This document shows positions 1 through 9,165 of a DNA stretch of 64,000 nucleotides, in pieces; position 1 is the stretch's first letter, and the number at the start of each line of letters is the position of its first letter. The position numbers were made by a program, and so were the translations under genes. Location of the stretch: NCBI GenBank assembly GCA_944363505.1, contig CALVUD010000004.1, positions 25,429-89,428 on the forward strand. Reading direction: 5' to 3'. The notes below the pieces were generated by a model. It ran no database searches, was not told the origin of the DNA, and saw only the letters and a list, made by a program, of their open reading frames with translations. This DNA is from an uncultured Clostridia bacterium (GTDB lineage Bacteria > Bacillota > Clostridia > Christensenellales > DTU072).

Positions 1-672
1 GAAATACCGATCGTATATTATATCTGCGATCCTCAAAGCGAATCGCAAACGGTAACCGGCGTAGATACGTATTATATAAACGAGGAAGCCGTCTATTCTT
101 ACAGTACCATCAAATTACCGAAAGGTTTAGAGTATAACTTTTATGCCGAATTGAATTATTCTTACGTCGTCAAAAGCGAAAAAACGGAAGTGATCTGCGA
201 AGGATTCGATCCCTCAGCCGAAGGAGTGCAGATCGTTACACTGTATCCCGCGGGCTATCCGGAGTTTGCCGAAACGTTCAGCATAGAGCTTGTGGAAATC
301 GGATCCGTTTCGAGTGTGAATTGCGTTTTCGAAACCAGCATGGCGCTGCAGGTTCCGGTAAACGGAGGGGCAGACGACATTTATATGTACGAATTCGACA
401 CCGATCCCGATTACGCGCTTAGCAAACCTTTCAGGTCCATGGTCTATTTCCCGGTCGCGGACAGGAACGGAAATGAGTATAACGAAAGCTATACGGTGGC
501 AGCGTCCTCGTTCGGCGAATACGTCGACATAATGGGGTCGCTCGGCATAACGGTCAGCGTATCGGGACTTGATTCCTCCGTCGCGGGCACAAACGAAACT
601 TTGACCGTAAAGCATTCTTTTAACGGAACGGAATATGCTTCCTCATATACATATTATGTGACCGGAGCATAG
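1..672 (+). CDS. C-terminal part of an exported beta-rich protein (5' truncated by window edge)
   Basis: The reading frame is open from base 1, so the true start lies outside the window; the TTG at 151 is only an internal codon. The 223 visible residues are rich in Tyr, Ser, Thr, Val and Asp, have no membrane segment, and look like stacked beta-sandwich domains of a surface protein; the end reads SFNGTEYASSYTYYVTGA. I do not recognise a named family. The next gene, membrane-anchored, starts 10 nt after the TAG, so the two are probably co-transcribed. An extracellular location is inferred from composition and from the neighbour. Confidence 0.6.
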   Translation, partial: EIPIVYYICDPQSESQTVTGVDTYYINEEAVYSYSTIKLPKGLEYNFYAELNYSYVVKSEKTEVICEGFDPSAEGVQIVTLYPAGYPEFAETFSIELVEIGSVSSVNCVFETSMALQVPVNGGADDIYMYEFDTDPDYALSKPFRSMVYFPVADRNGNEYNESYTVAASSFGEYVDIMGSLGITVSVSGLDSSVAGTNETLTVKHSFNGTEYASSYTYYVTGA

Positions 673-682
673 TAAAAGTATA

Positions 683-1723
683 TTGAACGGGAAGATCAAA
701 AAAAAGATCCTTATTACAGCGCTTGCCGCCGCATTTATAATTGCGGCGGCTTTCGCGTGCGCCGTAACAGGCTTCGGCATAGCGTTCAATTCCGAGATCG
801 CGCTCGTCGAAAGTCTTAAGGCGCGCGGACTCGACTGCGAGAGCGCCGAAAGGCTGATCGACGATTATTTGGAATTTATCGAAACCGACGGCTTCGGAAA
901 AGCCGCCCCGGCTTACCGCATATCCGTAGAGGTATCCCGCCTGGGCGACGGGGCGCTTGCGGAAGCTATAGGCGCCTACGATTCCGCCCGAGGCGTAAAA
1001 AACGTTTTCGCGCTTTTAGAGTATGCGGATCTATACGACAAGATCAAACGAATACCGTCCGAAAACAACGTTCTGAAAGACATGAGCCCGTACAGGCGCA
1101 AGGCCTTTCTGAACGAAGTCAACGTACTCATGAACGCCGCGGCGGACGCGGGCGAGGACAGGTATTATGAAAGCGCAACCGTCGTAAAAGAGGTTATCGG
1201 ATCGGAAAACTTCGCCGAAAAAGTGCCTTATAAATCCATGTTGAAAGCCGCGCGATATTTTATAGACGTTACCGCAAAAGTGGATTTTTCAAAGTTCTAT
1301 ATCCTGGATGCGGTGTTCGGCGAGGGCTTCACCGACCGCTATTCCATGGGGATCGCTTCGTGCGTCGCCGTCGTCAGGGACACCGATACGGGCGAGCTTA
1401 TCGACGCGCTCCTGAATCTGCCCGTCAAGGAAAGGGTGCTGGTTGCGTTCGCCGGTCTGGCTCTCGACGATCCGAATTTCAATCTCGGCGCGTTTTCCGC
1501 GTTTGCGGCTGCCGTTTTGAATTACAGCGATACCCAAACGCCGCAAAATATAATCGACGACGAATACATTTTCCAATCGCTTTACTATGCGGGGCAATTA
1601 AACCCGAACGCGTTGACAGAGGAAGAAGTCGAACGTCTGAAAGAAATTTTATCCGTTTTTTCCGAAGCTTTTTCGGTATCGAAAGAAAATTTGAGTTGCA
1701 TTGCCTTAAAACTCGGGATATAA
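683..1723 (+). CDS. Membrane-anchored protein of unknown function
   Basis: 346 residues from a TTG start. That start is chosen because it places a Lys-rich stretch (KIKKK) directly before a hydrophobic segment at about residues 8-33, a typical signal anchor. No classical lipobox is seen (the only nearby Cys follows AFA). The rest is mostly predicted helix, Ala/Glu/Asp rich, without a motif I recognise. There is no clear Shine-Dalgarno before the TTG, and the gap to the upstream gene is 10 nt, so translational coupling is likely. The last part of the gene carries the promoter of the downstream P-type ATPase. Function unknown. Confidence 0.6.
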   Translation: MNGKIKKKILITALAAAFIIAAAFACAVTGFGIAFNSEIALVESLKARGLDCESAERLIDDYLEFIETDGFGKAAPAYRISVEVSRLGDGALAEAIGAYDSARGVKNVFALLEYADLYDKIKRIPSENNVLKDMSPYRRKAFLNEVNVLMNAAADAGEDRYYESATVVKEVIGSENFAEKVPYKSMLKAARYFIDVTAKVDFSKFYILDAVFGEGFTDRYSMGIASCVAVVRDTDTGELIDALLNLPVKERVLVAFAGLALDDPNFNLGAFSAFAAAVLNYSDTQTPQNIIDDEYIFQSLYYAGQLNPNALTEEEVERLKEILSVFSEAFSVSKENLSCIALKLGI

Positions 1724-1724
1724 T
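1696..1724 (+). promoter_or_regulatory. Sigma-A type promoter for the P-type ATPase
   Basis: TTGCAT at 1696-1701 and TATAAT at 1719-1724 are separated by 17 nt. It lies in the 3' end of the preceding gene and points to the ATPase start at 1782, giving a leader of about 50 nt. Confidence 0.6.
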
Positions 1725-1781
1725 AAATATGTATTGCATTTTATGTTCGCGTGACGCGGCGCGGAGGAAGCGGGGCAAAAG

Positions 1782-4223
1782 ATGGACGATAACTTAAGCT
1801 TAAAAGGCTTGACCGACCAAAGTACCGAAGAAGCGGACGGCTCGCAAGCCGTTTGTGATTCGTTGAACGGATTGACGGACGCCGAGGTGGCGGAAAGGGT
1901 CGCGGCGGGGAAAATCAACGGCGACGTAAATATCAAGACCAAGAGCGTCGCGCGCATTTTAAGGACGAACATCGTTACTTTCTTCAACGTATTGTTTTTG
2001 ATTATAGCCTTCATAATGTCGTTTTTTGTGGAGGAGGGCTTGGAGGGGCTGTTCAATTACGGCTTTTTCATTGTCGCGGTGGTCAACTGTCTGATAGGCA
2101 TAATTCAGGAGCTTGCCGCAAAAAAAACCATCGACAACCTGTCGCTGCTGCACGCGCCGAAAGCCAGGGCGCTGCGTAACGGCGAAGAACGCGAGATAGC
2201 GCTGAAAGACATCGTGCTGGACGACGTTTTGGCGTTATCGGCCGGTAACGAAATAGCGGCGGACTCCGTTGTTTTAGAGGGCGCGGTCGAGGTGAACGAA
2301 GCGCTGATCACCGGCGAACCCGACGCCATAATAAAAAAGTGCGGGGACGAACTGCTGAGCGGTTCCTTCGTCGTCAGCGGAACCGCAAAGGTGCGCGTAA
2401 AACACGTAGGCAAGGACAACTATGCCGCGCGGATTACCGCGGACGCAAAAAAGCAAAAACCGCAGAACAGCGAAATATATAAGGGTTTGAATAAAATCAT
2501 AAAGTTCATGTCCATCATTTTGGTGCCTTTGGGCGTGGCGCTGTTTTGCGTGAAATATTTCTTGCAAGGCGGCTCGGAGGAAGTCGACGCCACGGTGTTG
2601 ACCGTACTCGGCACGCTGATCGGCATGATCCCGAGCGGATTGGTGGCGTTGACGAGCGCGGTGTTCTGCGTCAGCGTCGTGCGACTGGCTAAACGCAAAG
2701 CTCTGGCTCAGGATCTGTATTGCTCCGAGATACTCGCCCGCGTGGACGTTCTGTGCCTCGATAAAACCGGCACCATAACCGAAGGCAGCATGAACGTCAA
2801 CAAAATCGTCCTTAAGCAAGCGGACGAAACCGCCGTCAGAAAAGCGTTGAAAGAACTTACCGAGGCGACCGGAGACTCCAACCCCACCGCCGACGCGATA
2901 AAAGAATACGTAAAAGACGTATCCGAATACGCCGAGGCTGAGGGCGCGGTACCGTTTTCCAGCGCCAGGAAGTGGAGCGGCGCCGATTTCGACGGATATT
3001 CGCTTATCATGGGCGCGGCGGAATTCGTCCTCGGAGAACCCGACGGCGAACTGAAAAACGAGATTAATTCATATGCGGCGGAAGGTTACCGCGTTATGGT
3101 GCTTTGCCGTTCCGAACAAAAGCTCGCCGGAGGCACGGCGCCGGAGAATACGACTTTACTGGCGCTTATTGTGATAGAGGACGTATTGAGAAGCGGCGCG
3201 GGCGAAACGCTCGATTATTTCGACAAACAGGGCGTTACCATCAAAATCATTTCGGGAGACAATCCGGTTACGGTTTCCGCGGTTGCGGCGAGAGCGGGCG
3301 TCAAGAACGCCGAAAAATACGTCGACGTGTCCGTGCTGGACGAGGAGGCTCTGCGCGCCGCCGTGGACGAGTATACGGTTTTCGGCAGAGTGTCGCCCGA
3401 TCAGAAGCTGATCATAGTGAAAGCGCTGAAAGCGGCGGGGCACGTCGTGGGAATGACCGGAGACGGCATAAACGACGTTCTGGCGCTCAGGGAGGCGGAT
3501 TGTTCTATAGCCGTCGCGGCGGGTTCGGACGCCAGCAAGAACGTCAGCAAAATAGTGCTTTTGGACAACAATTTCGGCTCGCTGCCCAAAGTCGTACAGG
3601 AGGGCAGACGCTGCATAAACAATCTGCAGCGCAGCGCTTCGCTGTTTTTGATAAAAACCATCTATAACACGCTGTTCGCGCTGTTGTTCATGATAATACC
3701 CGCCCAGTTACCGTTTATCCCCAAGAATCTGACGCTTATCGGATACATTACGATAGGACCGCCCGCTTTCGTGCTGGCGCTGGAGCCTAACAACGATATC
3801 GTAAAAGGCAGATTCCTGCCGAAGGTAGTCCGCGACGCCTGTCCCACGGCGTTTGCGATAGTGGCGGCGGTATGCGTGATTTCCTCGGTTGGACCTTTGA
3901 TGGGACTGACGGCGGCGCAAACGGGCACCTGCGCCATAATCGCCACGGGCGCGCTGGGGCTTGCGTTCATTTGCAGGATTTCCTGGCCGCTGAACTGGAT
4001 ACGCATTACGATGATTACCGTTCTGGCGGCGTTTTTCGCCATGTGTTTCTTCGTGCCCTTTACCAGGGCGTTGTTCGGTCTCAGCGAAACTTACGATATC
4101 GGGATGCTGACCCTTACGGCGCCGTCGGTGGCGGGAGGTTTGATACTGATGGTGGCGTTTACTCTCGCTTTCAGACGGATGAGATTGCCCAAATTCCTGG
4201 CGAAATTCTTCGAAAAACTGTAG
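1782..4223 (+). CDS. CtpE-like cation-translocating P-type ATPase
   Basis: 813 residues, full length for the family. The actuator domain has TGEP at 177-180 (catalytic Glu kept), the phosphorylation motif DKTGT starts at Asp327 in the context VDVLCLDKTGT, and the hinge motif TGDGINDV lies near residue 560. MIPSGLVAL before the phosphorylation site is the M4 cation-binding helix. Helices lie at about 61-110 and 236-300, with a C-terminal bundle after about 610. The sequence around DKTGT and MIPSGL resembles mycobacterial CtpE, which transports calcium, more than SERCA or magnesium pumps. Substrate is therefore tentatively calcium or another divalent cation, by similarity only. It has its own promoter at 1696-1724. 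Confidence 0.85.
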   Translation: MDDNLSLKGLTDQSTEEADGSQAVCDSLNGLTDAEVAERVAAGKINGDVNIKTKSVARILRTNIVTFFNVLFLIIAFIMSFFVEEGLEGLFNYGFFIVAVVNCLIGIIQELAAKKTIDNLSLLHAPKARALRNGEEREIALKDIVLDDVLALSAGNEIAADSVVLEGAVEVNEALITGEPDAIIKKCGDELLSGSFVVSGTAKVRVKHVGKDNYAARITADAKKQKPQNSEIYKGLNKIIKFMSIILVPLGVALFCVKYFLQGGSEEVDATVLTVLGTLIGMIPSGLVALTSAVFCVSVVRLAKRKALAQDLYCSEILARVDVLCLDKTGTITEGSMNVNKIVLKQADETAVRKALKELTEATGDSNPTADAIKEYVKDVSEYAEAEGAVPFSSARKWSGADFDGYSLIMGAAEFVLGEPDGELKNEINSYAAEGYRVMVLCRSEQKLAGGTAPENTTLLALIVIEDVLRSGAGETLDYFDKQGVTIKIISGDNPVTVSAVAARAGVKNAEKYVDVSVLDEEALRAAVDEYTVFGRVSPDQKLIIVKALKAAGHVVGMTGDGINDVLALREADCSIAVAAGSDASKNVSKIVLLDNNFGSLPKVVQEGRRCINNLQRSASLFLIKTIYNTLFALLFMIIPAQLPFIPKNLTLIGYITIGPPAFVLALEPNNDIVKGRFLPKVVRDACPTAFAIVAAVCVISSVGPLMGLTAAQTGTCAIIATGALGLAFICRISWPLNWIRITMITVLAAFFAMCFFVPFTRALFGLSETYDIGMLTLTAPSVAGGLILMVAFTLAFRRMRLPKFLAKFFEKL

Positions 4224-4242
4224 CGCGATTTTCGTTAACGGA

Positions 4243-4271
4243 TTGACAAAGCGGGTCCGCCGTTGTAAAAT
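4243..4271 (+). promoter_or_regulatory. Promoter of the ferredoxin gene
   Basis: Consensus TTGACA at 4243-4248, a 17-nt spacer, and TAAAAT at 4266-4271. The expected transcription start is about 33 nt before the ferredoxin ATG, leaving room for the strong AAAGGAGAT ribosome site near 4292. Confidence 0.75.
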
Positions 4272-4310
4272 ATAACAGGAATCAAAATATCGAAAGGAGA
4301 TATTAAAATT

Positions 4311-4487
4311 ATGGCATACGTAATCGATAAGGAACTCTGCATAGGATGCGGCGCTTGCGCGGACACCTGCCCCGTTTCGGCTATCAGCGCGGACGACGAA
4401 GGCAAATACGCCATCGACGCCGACTCCTGCCTTTCCTGCGGCGCTTGCGCAGGCGGTTGCCCCGCGGACGCTATCAGCGAGGAGTAA
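4311..4487 (+). CDS. 2x[4Fe-4S] clostridial-type ferredoxin
   Basis: 58 residues. Two complete CxxCxxCxxxCP clusters are visible: Cys10, 13, 16, 20 and Cys40, 43, 46, 50, each with the following Pro. Spacing and length match bacterial-type 8Fe ferredoxins, low-potential one-electron carriers for hydrogenases, 2-oxoacid oxidoreductases and nitroreductases. The ATG at 4311 follows a strong ribosome site. The gene is a stand-alone unit: its own consensus promoter upstream and a hairpin terminator directly after the stop codon. Its partner enzyme is not indicated by neighbours. Confidence 0.95.
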   Translation: MAYVIDKELCIGCGACADTCPVSAISADDEGKYAIDADSCLSCGACAGGCPADAISEE

Positions 4488-4495
4488 AAAAGATG

Positions 4496-4519
4496 AGCGG
4501 CGTCAGCCGCTTTTCTTTT
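4496..4519 (+). terminator. Intrinsic terminator of the ferredoxin gene
   Basis: Perfect 6-bp stem AGCGGC (4496-4501) / GCCGCT (4506-4511) with loop GTCA, followed by TTTTCTTTT. It begins 8 nt after the ferredoxin stop codon. Confidence 0.8.
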
Positions 4520-4588
4520 GCCCGGACGCAATTAAAAAACCGAATTAAGGCTCCCGAAATACATAAACGGGGCGCCCTGAATGTAACT

Positions 4589-5155
4589 ATGGAAATCAGA
4601 CAATATCGTCCCGAAGATAAGATCGCACTTCGCCGCGTGTGCAGCGTTACGGCGCCGGCGTTTTCGACCGACAAGGAAAAAGACGCGTTATACGCCGCGT
4701 ATCTGGACTATTATCTGGACTGTGAAAGCGAATACTGTTTCGTGGCTGCGAACGACGACGGAGTGCCGATAGGCTATGTCATCTGCGCTCACGACTACGG
4801 CGAGTATGCCCGCAGATATTTTTCCCGGGAGCTGCCTTATTCGACAAAACTTCTAAAGAGCGCTCCGAAAGTGTGGCTGTCCAAAAAAGCGGAGGCGGCG
4901 CTTACCAAAAAAGTGGCGGCGGAATATCCCGCTCATCTTCATATCGACATACTGCCAGAGGGGCAGAGAATGGGGATAGGCACCGCGCTCGTCGATAAAT
5001 TAAAAGAAAAACTTGCATCTTCCGGTATCGGCGGAGTTTACCTGGTCTGCTCCGCAAAAAACGAAAAAGGCGTCAATTTTTACCGTAAATACGGGTTTAA
5101 GGAAGTGAAAAAGTTGCCTGGCAGCATAGTATTCGGGCTGAAAACCGGCGTTTGA
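4589..5155 (+). CDS. GNAT-family N-acetyltransferase
   Basis: 188 residues from the ATG at 4589 (MEIRQYRPEDK, a typical GNAT beginning). An upstream in-frame ATG at 4493 is rejected because it falls in the ferredoxin terminator. GNAT features: strand beta-4 LHIDILPEGQRMGIG at about 130-145 with the Q/R-x-x-G-x-G/A acetyl-CoA loop (QRMGIG), followed by ALVDKLKEKL, and the C-terminal GVNFYRKYGFKEV typical of motif B. It transfers an acyl group from acyl-CoA to an unknown amine. The insert at about 60-120 and the beta-4 context resemble GNATs of the O-GlcNAcase C-terminal type (weak). No obvious promoter directly upstream. Confidence 0.8.
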   Translation: MEIRQYRPEDKIALRRVCSVTAPAFSTDKEKDALYAAYLDYYLDCESEYCFVAANDDGVPIGYVICAHDYGEYARRYFSRELPYSTKLLKSAPKVWLSKKAEAALTKKVAAEYPAHLHIDILPEGQRMGIGTALVDKLKEKLASSGIGGVYLVCSAKNEKGVNFYRKYGFKEVKKLPGSIVFGLKTGV

Positions 5156-5199
5156 ATTCATTTCCAAAATCAAGCAAGGTCTATATATAAATATAAGTA

Positions 5200-5228
5200 T
5201 TGCATTTCCGCGCGGGGTGTGATATACT
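5200..5228 (+). promoter_or_regulatory. Promoter for the cvpA-like operon
   Basis: TTGCAT at 5200-5205, a 17-nt spacer, and an extended -10 (TGA then TATACT at 5223-5228). It points to the CvpA-like start at 5291 with a leader of about 56 nt. Confidence 0.65.
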
Positions 5229-5290
5229 TTTGGCGTGAATTGCCCGCAACTTGCCGTGCGGGCGTGCATACGAGTGAAGCGGAGGCGAAA

Positions 5291-6133
5291 ATGAACACCG
5301 GAATCATTATCGATATTGTTGTCGTTGCGATAGTCGTTCTGATTGCCGTAATAGGCATAAAAAGAGGCTTTATCAAGACGCTTGTCGGATTGCTGAGCAT
5401 CGTGATAACGATCGCGCTGTCGGTCTTGCTTACGACGACGGTTGCCGATCTCGTCGCGGACGGCACCGAGTGGGACACGTCGCTAAAAACCGAACTCAGT
5501 AACTCGCTGGCGGATTCTTTGCCCAATGCCGACGCTACGGTATATTTTTCTGACCAGGATAACGACCCCGAAACGGATCTCGAACTGGTATACGTAGTCC
5601 GCGAGAACGGCACCACTTCCGATCCCGCTCCGCTGAAAGAAGCGCTTTCCGCGCATCTTCTGTGGAAGCTGCTTCCCTCCGGTTTGCTGGAAGATACCGC
5701 CGCCGAAATGCTCAACTCTCAGGCGGAAGCCGAGGAGATACCCGTCGACAGCGTGCTGAACACGGTGTCGCTTCTGGACGCGGTATCGCAGAGCCTGGTA
5801 AACGTTATTTTCATAGTTGCGGCGTTTATAGCGTTGTGCATAGTGATCCGCTTCCTGCTGTGGCTGGTACTGTTGTTGCTCAAGAAAATCAGCCAGCGCG
5901 TATACCTTGCGTACTTCCTGGATAAAACGCTCGGCGGTGTACTCGGGCTCGCGCTCGGCGCCGTTGTCGTTATATTGGTCATAACCATTCTCCAGTTACT
6001 CGGCTCTCTCTCGTTTATGGAACCCGTAAACGAACAACTTCAGAACACGACCGTAACGAAAATGATTATGGACAATAATTTCGTGTACGATTTCGTCAGC
6101 AAATACATCGATCTGAGCAGCTTGGGGAAATAA
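5291..6133 (+). CDS. CvpA-family membrane protein
   Basis: 280 residues from ATG 5291, preceded by GCGGAGG; the further upstream in-frame ATG at 5219 lies in the promoter -10 region and is rejected. The N-terminus (IIIDIVVVAIVVLIAVIG, then KRGFIKTLVGLL) matches the CvpA (colicin V production) family: two membrane helices joined by a short basic turn. A soluble, acidic segment of about 100 residues (about 55-165) follows, then two helices with the basic linker LLKKISQRVYLAYFLDKTLGGVLGLALG, also typical of the family. CvpA-like proteins have poorly defined envelope functions. It is followed after 26 nt by a membrane-anchored repeat protein, suggesting a joint envelope role. Confidence 0.75.
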   Translation: MNTGIIIDIVVVAIVVLIAVIGIKRGFIKTLVGLLSIVITIALSVLLTTTVADLVADGTEWDTSLKTELSNSLADSLPNADATVYFSDQDNDPETDLELVYVVRENGTTSDPAPLKEALSAHLLWKLLPSGLLEDTAAEMLNSQAEAEEIPVDSVLNTVSLLDAVSQSLVNVIFIVAAFIALCIVIRFLLWLVLLLLKKISQRVYLAYFLDKTLGGVLGLALGAVVVILVITILQLLGSLSFMEPVNEQLQNTTVTKMIMDNNFVYDFVSKYIDLSSLGK

Positions 6134-6159
6134 CGAAACCGTGCTGACGGCGAGGTAAT

Positions 6160-8130
6160 ATGAAAACACTGGGAAACATCTTGGTAGGAATAATTTTAGG
6201 CATAGTCCTGTTGGTGCTGGCACTGGGCGTCGGCGGGTATGTCATACTCGGCAGCGAAGGCATGATGGGGAAGATCGACGACAGAGTCGATTCCGTCGAA
6301 CTCGGCGAAGAACAACGCGAACTCAGCGTGCTCGGTTACGTCAACGAACTTGCCGACGCTCTTTCCGATTTTTCCGGCAAAACCGTGGGGGAAATAGAGA
6401 GTCTGGTAGGGACTAACTTTATCAGCTATAACCTCAGCGAAACGTTGGGCGTATCTGCGGGCGTCATCAAAACCAGCGCGCTTTCGGATATCGGCGCCGC
6501 GCTTGCGGACAACCTGACATTCAACGGTATGAGCGAGAAGTTCGAAATCGCTTTGCCCGAGGACATTCCTCTGTTCAACAACGAAGATTTCCTTTCCCGT
6601 CCCGTGAACGAAGCGCTCGCCTCGCTGGACGATTATACGCTCGATTCCTTTATCGATATTGTTTACGACGAGGACGCCACCTCCGAAAAACCCGCGTCCA
6701 GCGGACTTTTGCAAAGTCTCGGCAGGACCAAACTCAGCGAGATTTCGAACGAAATAGATTCGATTATCGACGACACTTATATCGTCGACGTCATAGACAT
6801 CGACGAAAATTCTTCCGAAGTCATGAAATATCTGGCGTCGGGCGCGGAGGGCGGCAATCCCTTTAAAATCAGCGAACTCGACGGCGCGGTAGCCGACATG
6901 AAAATATCGGACGCGGTGAAAATCACCGACGAAAGTTCTTTGGTGATGAAATACCTTAGAGATTACGAGGTAAAGGATGCGGAAGGCAACGTGATCGATA
7001 CGGGCGCGTCGCTTAGCAATATCGATACCGCGATCAAGGAAATGAACATCGAGAACGCCGTCGAGATCACGGACTCCAGCTCCAAGGTCCTCCGTTATCT
7101 CAGAGGCACTCCGCTTACCGGTATCAACGACAAAATCGCCGCGATGACTATAGCCGACGCAGTGGAGATCACGCCCGACAGTCATGCGGTACTCCGCGCG
7201 ATAAGCGATCTGACTCTGGACGAACTGGGCGACAAAGACGTGTTGCAGGCGCGCATCGACACGTTGACTTTGGGCGAAGTGATAACCGTAAGCGACGATT
7301 CAGAACCCATTCTTCTGGCGTTAAAGGAAACCGAACTCGGCAATCTGAATACCAAAATCGCTTCTTTACAGTTGCAGGAAGTTTTCAAGGACTATAACAA
7401 GGGCATACTTTCTCTGGTTGCGCCCGACACCAAAATAAACGACGTCGCTTCGGCCATCACCGCTTCCGTACAGTCCACGACCCTTTACGCGCTTCGCGCG
7501 GTCGGATTGTTCGATTATAAAGTCAGCGGAGCTTCCGGCGTGATAAGCGACGACGAAATCTCGGCAGAAGCCGTTACGAGGCGTCTGACCGTTCATAATT
7601 CCGAGATACCCGACGTGGTGGGCGCGATAGGCGCGGGAGATTTATCGGGACTGGGCTTTACCGGCGTCGACGTCGACGCGGCGGCGCTTATCGGTGCCGG
7701 AGCCGGAACGCGCAACGTAGAAGGCACGGATTATTACGTTATAACTCCCGACGTGATCGCAAGTTTGAGCTTTAACTACGGCGACGTTTTGGTGATAGCC
7801 GACGGCGTCAACATTATTGTGGAAGGCGCGTTCGACAAACTGTTCTCGCTCGATATGCTTACAAATGACGTCGATTCGGACGGCAAACTTTTGGTGGGCG
7901 GCGAACTCTCCGCCGTAGGCTTTACCGAAAAACGCGGCGGTTACGCTTATTTTTCGGCGGCGGATATCTCTTACTTCGACGGCGGCGTTTATACGGCGCT
8001 TCAGGGTAACGTCTCTTCGCCCGATTATATAGTCACCGCTACCGCGATGGTGGACGAAACTTCGGGCGGCGTAACGACGACTATTACCAGAAAACTTACT
8101 TTGGTTCAACTTATCGAAACGCTCGCCTGA
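6160..8130 (+). CDS. Membrane-anchored repeat protein, unknown function
   Basis: 656 residues. One membrane helix at about 7-30 anchors the protein, the bulk presumably outside. Between about 205 and 415 it contains imperfect repeats of the form (I/V)xxMxIxDAVxIT followed by SSxVxRYL: VADMKISDAVKIT at about 242, IKEMNIENAVEIT at about 291, IAAMTIADAVEIT at about 326, a weaker IDTLTLGEVITVS at about 366 and a last half repeat at about 398. Composition is acidic with very few Cys. The C-terminal part (about 460-656) is beta-rich. I do not recognise a family. It is the second gene after the CvpA-like gene and shares its promoter. Confidence 0.6.
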   Translation: MKTLGNILVGIILGIVLLVLALGVGGYVILGSEGMMGKIDDRVDSVELGEEQRELSVLGYVNELADALSDFSGKTVGEIESLVGTNFISYNLSETLGVSAGVIKTSALSDIGAALADNLTFNGMSEKFEIALPEDIPLFNNEDFLSRPVNEALASLDDYTLDSFIDIVYDEDATSEKPASSGLLQSLGRTKLSEISNEIDSIIDDTYIVDVIDIDENSSEVMKYLASGAEGGNPFKISELDGAVADMKISDAVKITDESSLVMKYLRDYEVKDAEGNVIDTGASLSNIDTAIKEMNIENAVEITDSSSKVLRYLRGTPLTGINDKIAAMTIADAVEITPDSHAVLRAISDLTLDELGDKDVLQARIDTLTLGEVITVSDDSEPILLALKETELGNLNTKIASLQLQEVFKDYNKGILSLVAPDTKINDVASAITASVQSTTLYALRAVGLFDYKVSGASGVISDDEISAEAVTRRLTVHNSEIPDVVGAIGAGDLSGLGFTGVDVDAAALIGAGAGTRNVEGTDYYVITPDVIASLSFNYGDVLVIADGVNIIVEGAFDKLFSLDMLTNDVDSDGKLLVGGELSAVGFTEKRGGYAYFSAADISYFDGGVYTALQGNVSSPDYIVTATAMVDETSGGVTTTITRKLTLVQLIETLA

Positions 8131-8170
8131 CGGCGGCGCTGAATCCGTAGGGGGAGTTATAGCGAAAAAT

Positions 8171-9154
8171 ATGATGATAAAGTTAAACGGTAATAATTCG
8201 AGCCTTCGCGACCTGATGGAGCGCGAAGGCTTTCGCTTTCCTTGCGGCGGAAAGGGCTTGTGCGGCAGATGTAAGATAGTCGCTCCTCTTTTCAAGCCCA
8301 CCGACAGGGATCTGAGGTTTTTAAGCACAGAGGAAATTTCAGCGGGCGTACGCCTTGCCTGCGACAAATTTCTTGACGGAGAAGCGGAGATCGAGTGCCT
8401 GTTCGCGAGGGAGGATAACAAAGCCGAACGCATGGAATACGCCGACGCTTACGCCGTGTTTACAGACTACGGCACGTTTATAGGGCTGGCGGCGGACGGA
8501 GAGGTCAAAGACAGCGTTTTCCTGGAGCCGACCGTTGCCGAACACTTTACCCTTGCGGGTAAAGCCCAGCGCGAGGTAGTGGAGCTTATCGAGCGCCATT
8601 CCGTGGCAAAAGCGGGCGTAATGCTGCTGGCTGCGGACGCTAAGCGCTTCCATGCGCTAACCGGGATCAACGAACCGATGCCGTCCGGCGACAATGCGGA
8701 CGCTTCGTTATTCAATATGCCTGCGGACGAAGTGTATATTCCGCCGATATACGGCGGTTTTGCGGGCGGAGACCTTGCGTTGGAGCTGTACGGAAGAGAA
8801 CGCGGCGAAATGGTGGTCGCGGGCGGATATTTTGCGTATATCGGCGAGGCGAGCGTGCATACCGCCTATATTTCGCTCGCTCCCGAAAGTCTGAATGCGT
8901 ATAAGGCTACAGCCGAATACTTTTTAAGACGTTTCGCGCCGGTAAAACGCACGTTGATCGGCGAAAACGCCGTCGTTTCCGCGCGCGGCGGCTTCGTGCC
9001 GGAGGCTTCGAAGATCCCCGTAAACGCGGCGGCGGCGCTGGATTCCAACCGCGTCAAAGCGGCTTTAAGGCGTCTTGTTGCGAAAACCGAATGCGAATCG
9101 CTTGCCGACGACGATATATGGCAGGAGTGCCTTAACGAGGTTGCGAACGGCTAA
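8171..9154 (+). CDS. Short RACo-like protein: [2Fe-2S] domain plus reduced ASKHA-type domain
   Basis: 327 residues. The N-terminus is a plant-type [2Fe-2S] ferredoxin domain: Cys25, Cys31, Cys34 (FPCGGKGLCGRCK) and Cys64 (RLACD). The remainder resembles the DUF4445/ASKHA part of RACo, the reductive activator of corrinoid proteins: AVFTDYGTFIGLA near 80-95 corresponds to the phosphate-1 DIGTTT region, and IPPIYGGFAGGDLALELYG near 195 to the PPxxxxxxGxD segment. RACo proteins are about 600 residues or more, so this one is about half length, and the second phosphate motif (usually DIGTNGE) is not recognisable. No corrinoid protein or methyltransferase lies nearby. ATP-dependent activation is therefore uncertain; electron transfer is likely. 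Confidence 0.6.
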   Translation: MMIKLNGNNSSLRDLMEREGFRFPCGGKGLCGRCKIVAPLFKPTDRDLRFLSTEEISAGVRLACDKFLDGEAEIECLFAREDNKAERMEYADAYAVFTDYGTFIGLAADGEVKDSVFLEPTVAEHFTLAGKAQREVVELIERHSVAKAGVMLLAADAKRFHALTGINEPMPSGDNADASLFNMPADEVYIPPIYGGFAGGDLALELYGRERGEMVVAGGYFAYIGEASVHTAYISLAPESLNAYKATAEYFLRRFAPVKRTLIGENAVVSARGGFVPEASKIPVNAAAALDSNRVKAALRRLVAKTECESLADDDIWQECLNEVANG

Positions 9155-9165
9155 GGCTTAAGTTT

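Noticed and set aside
4493..5155. Longer GNAT protein starting at ATG 4493
   Set aside because: The start would lie within the ferredoxin terminator stem, and the extra residues do not match the family; ATG 4589 gives the normal beginning.
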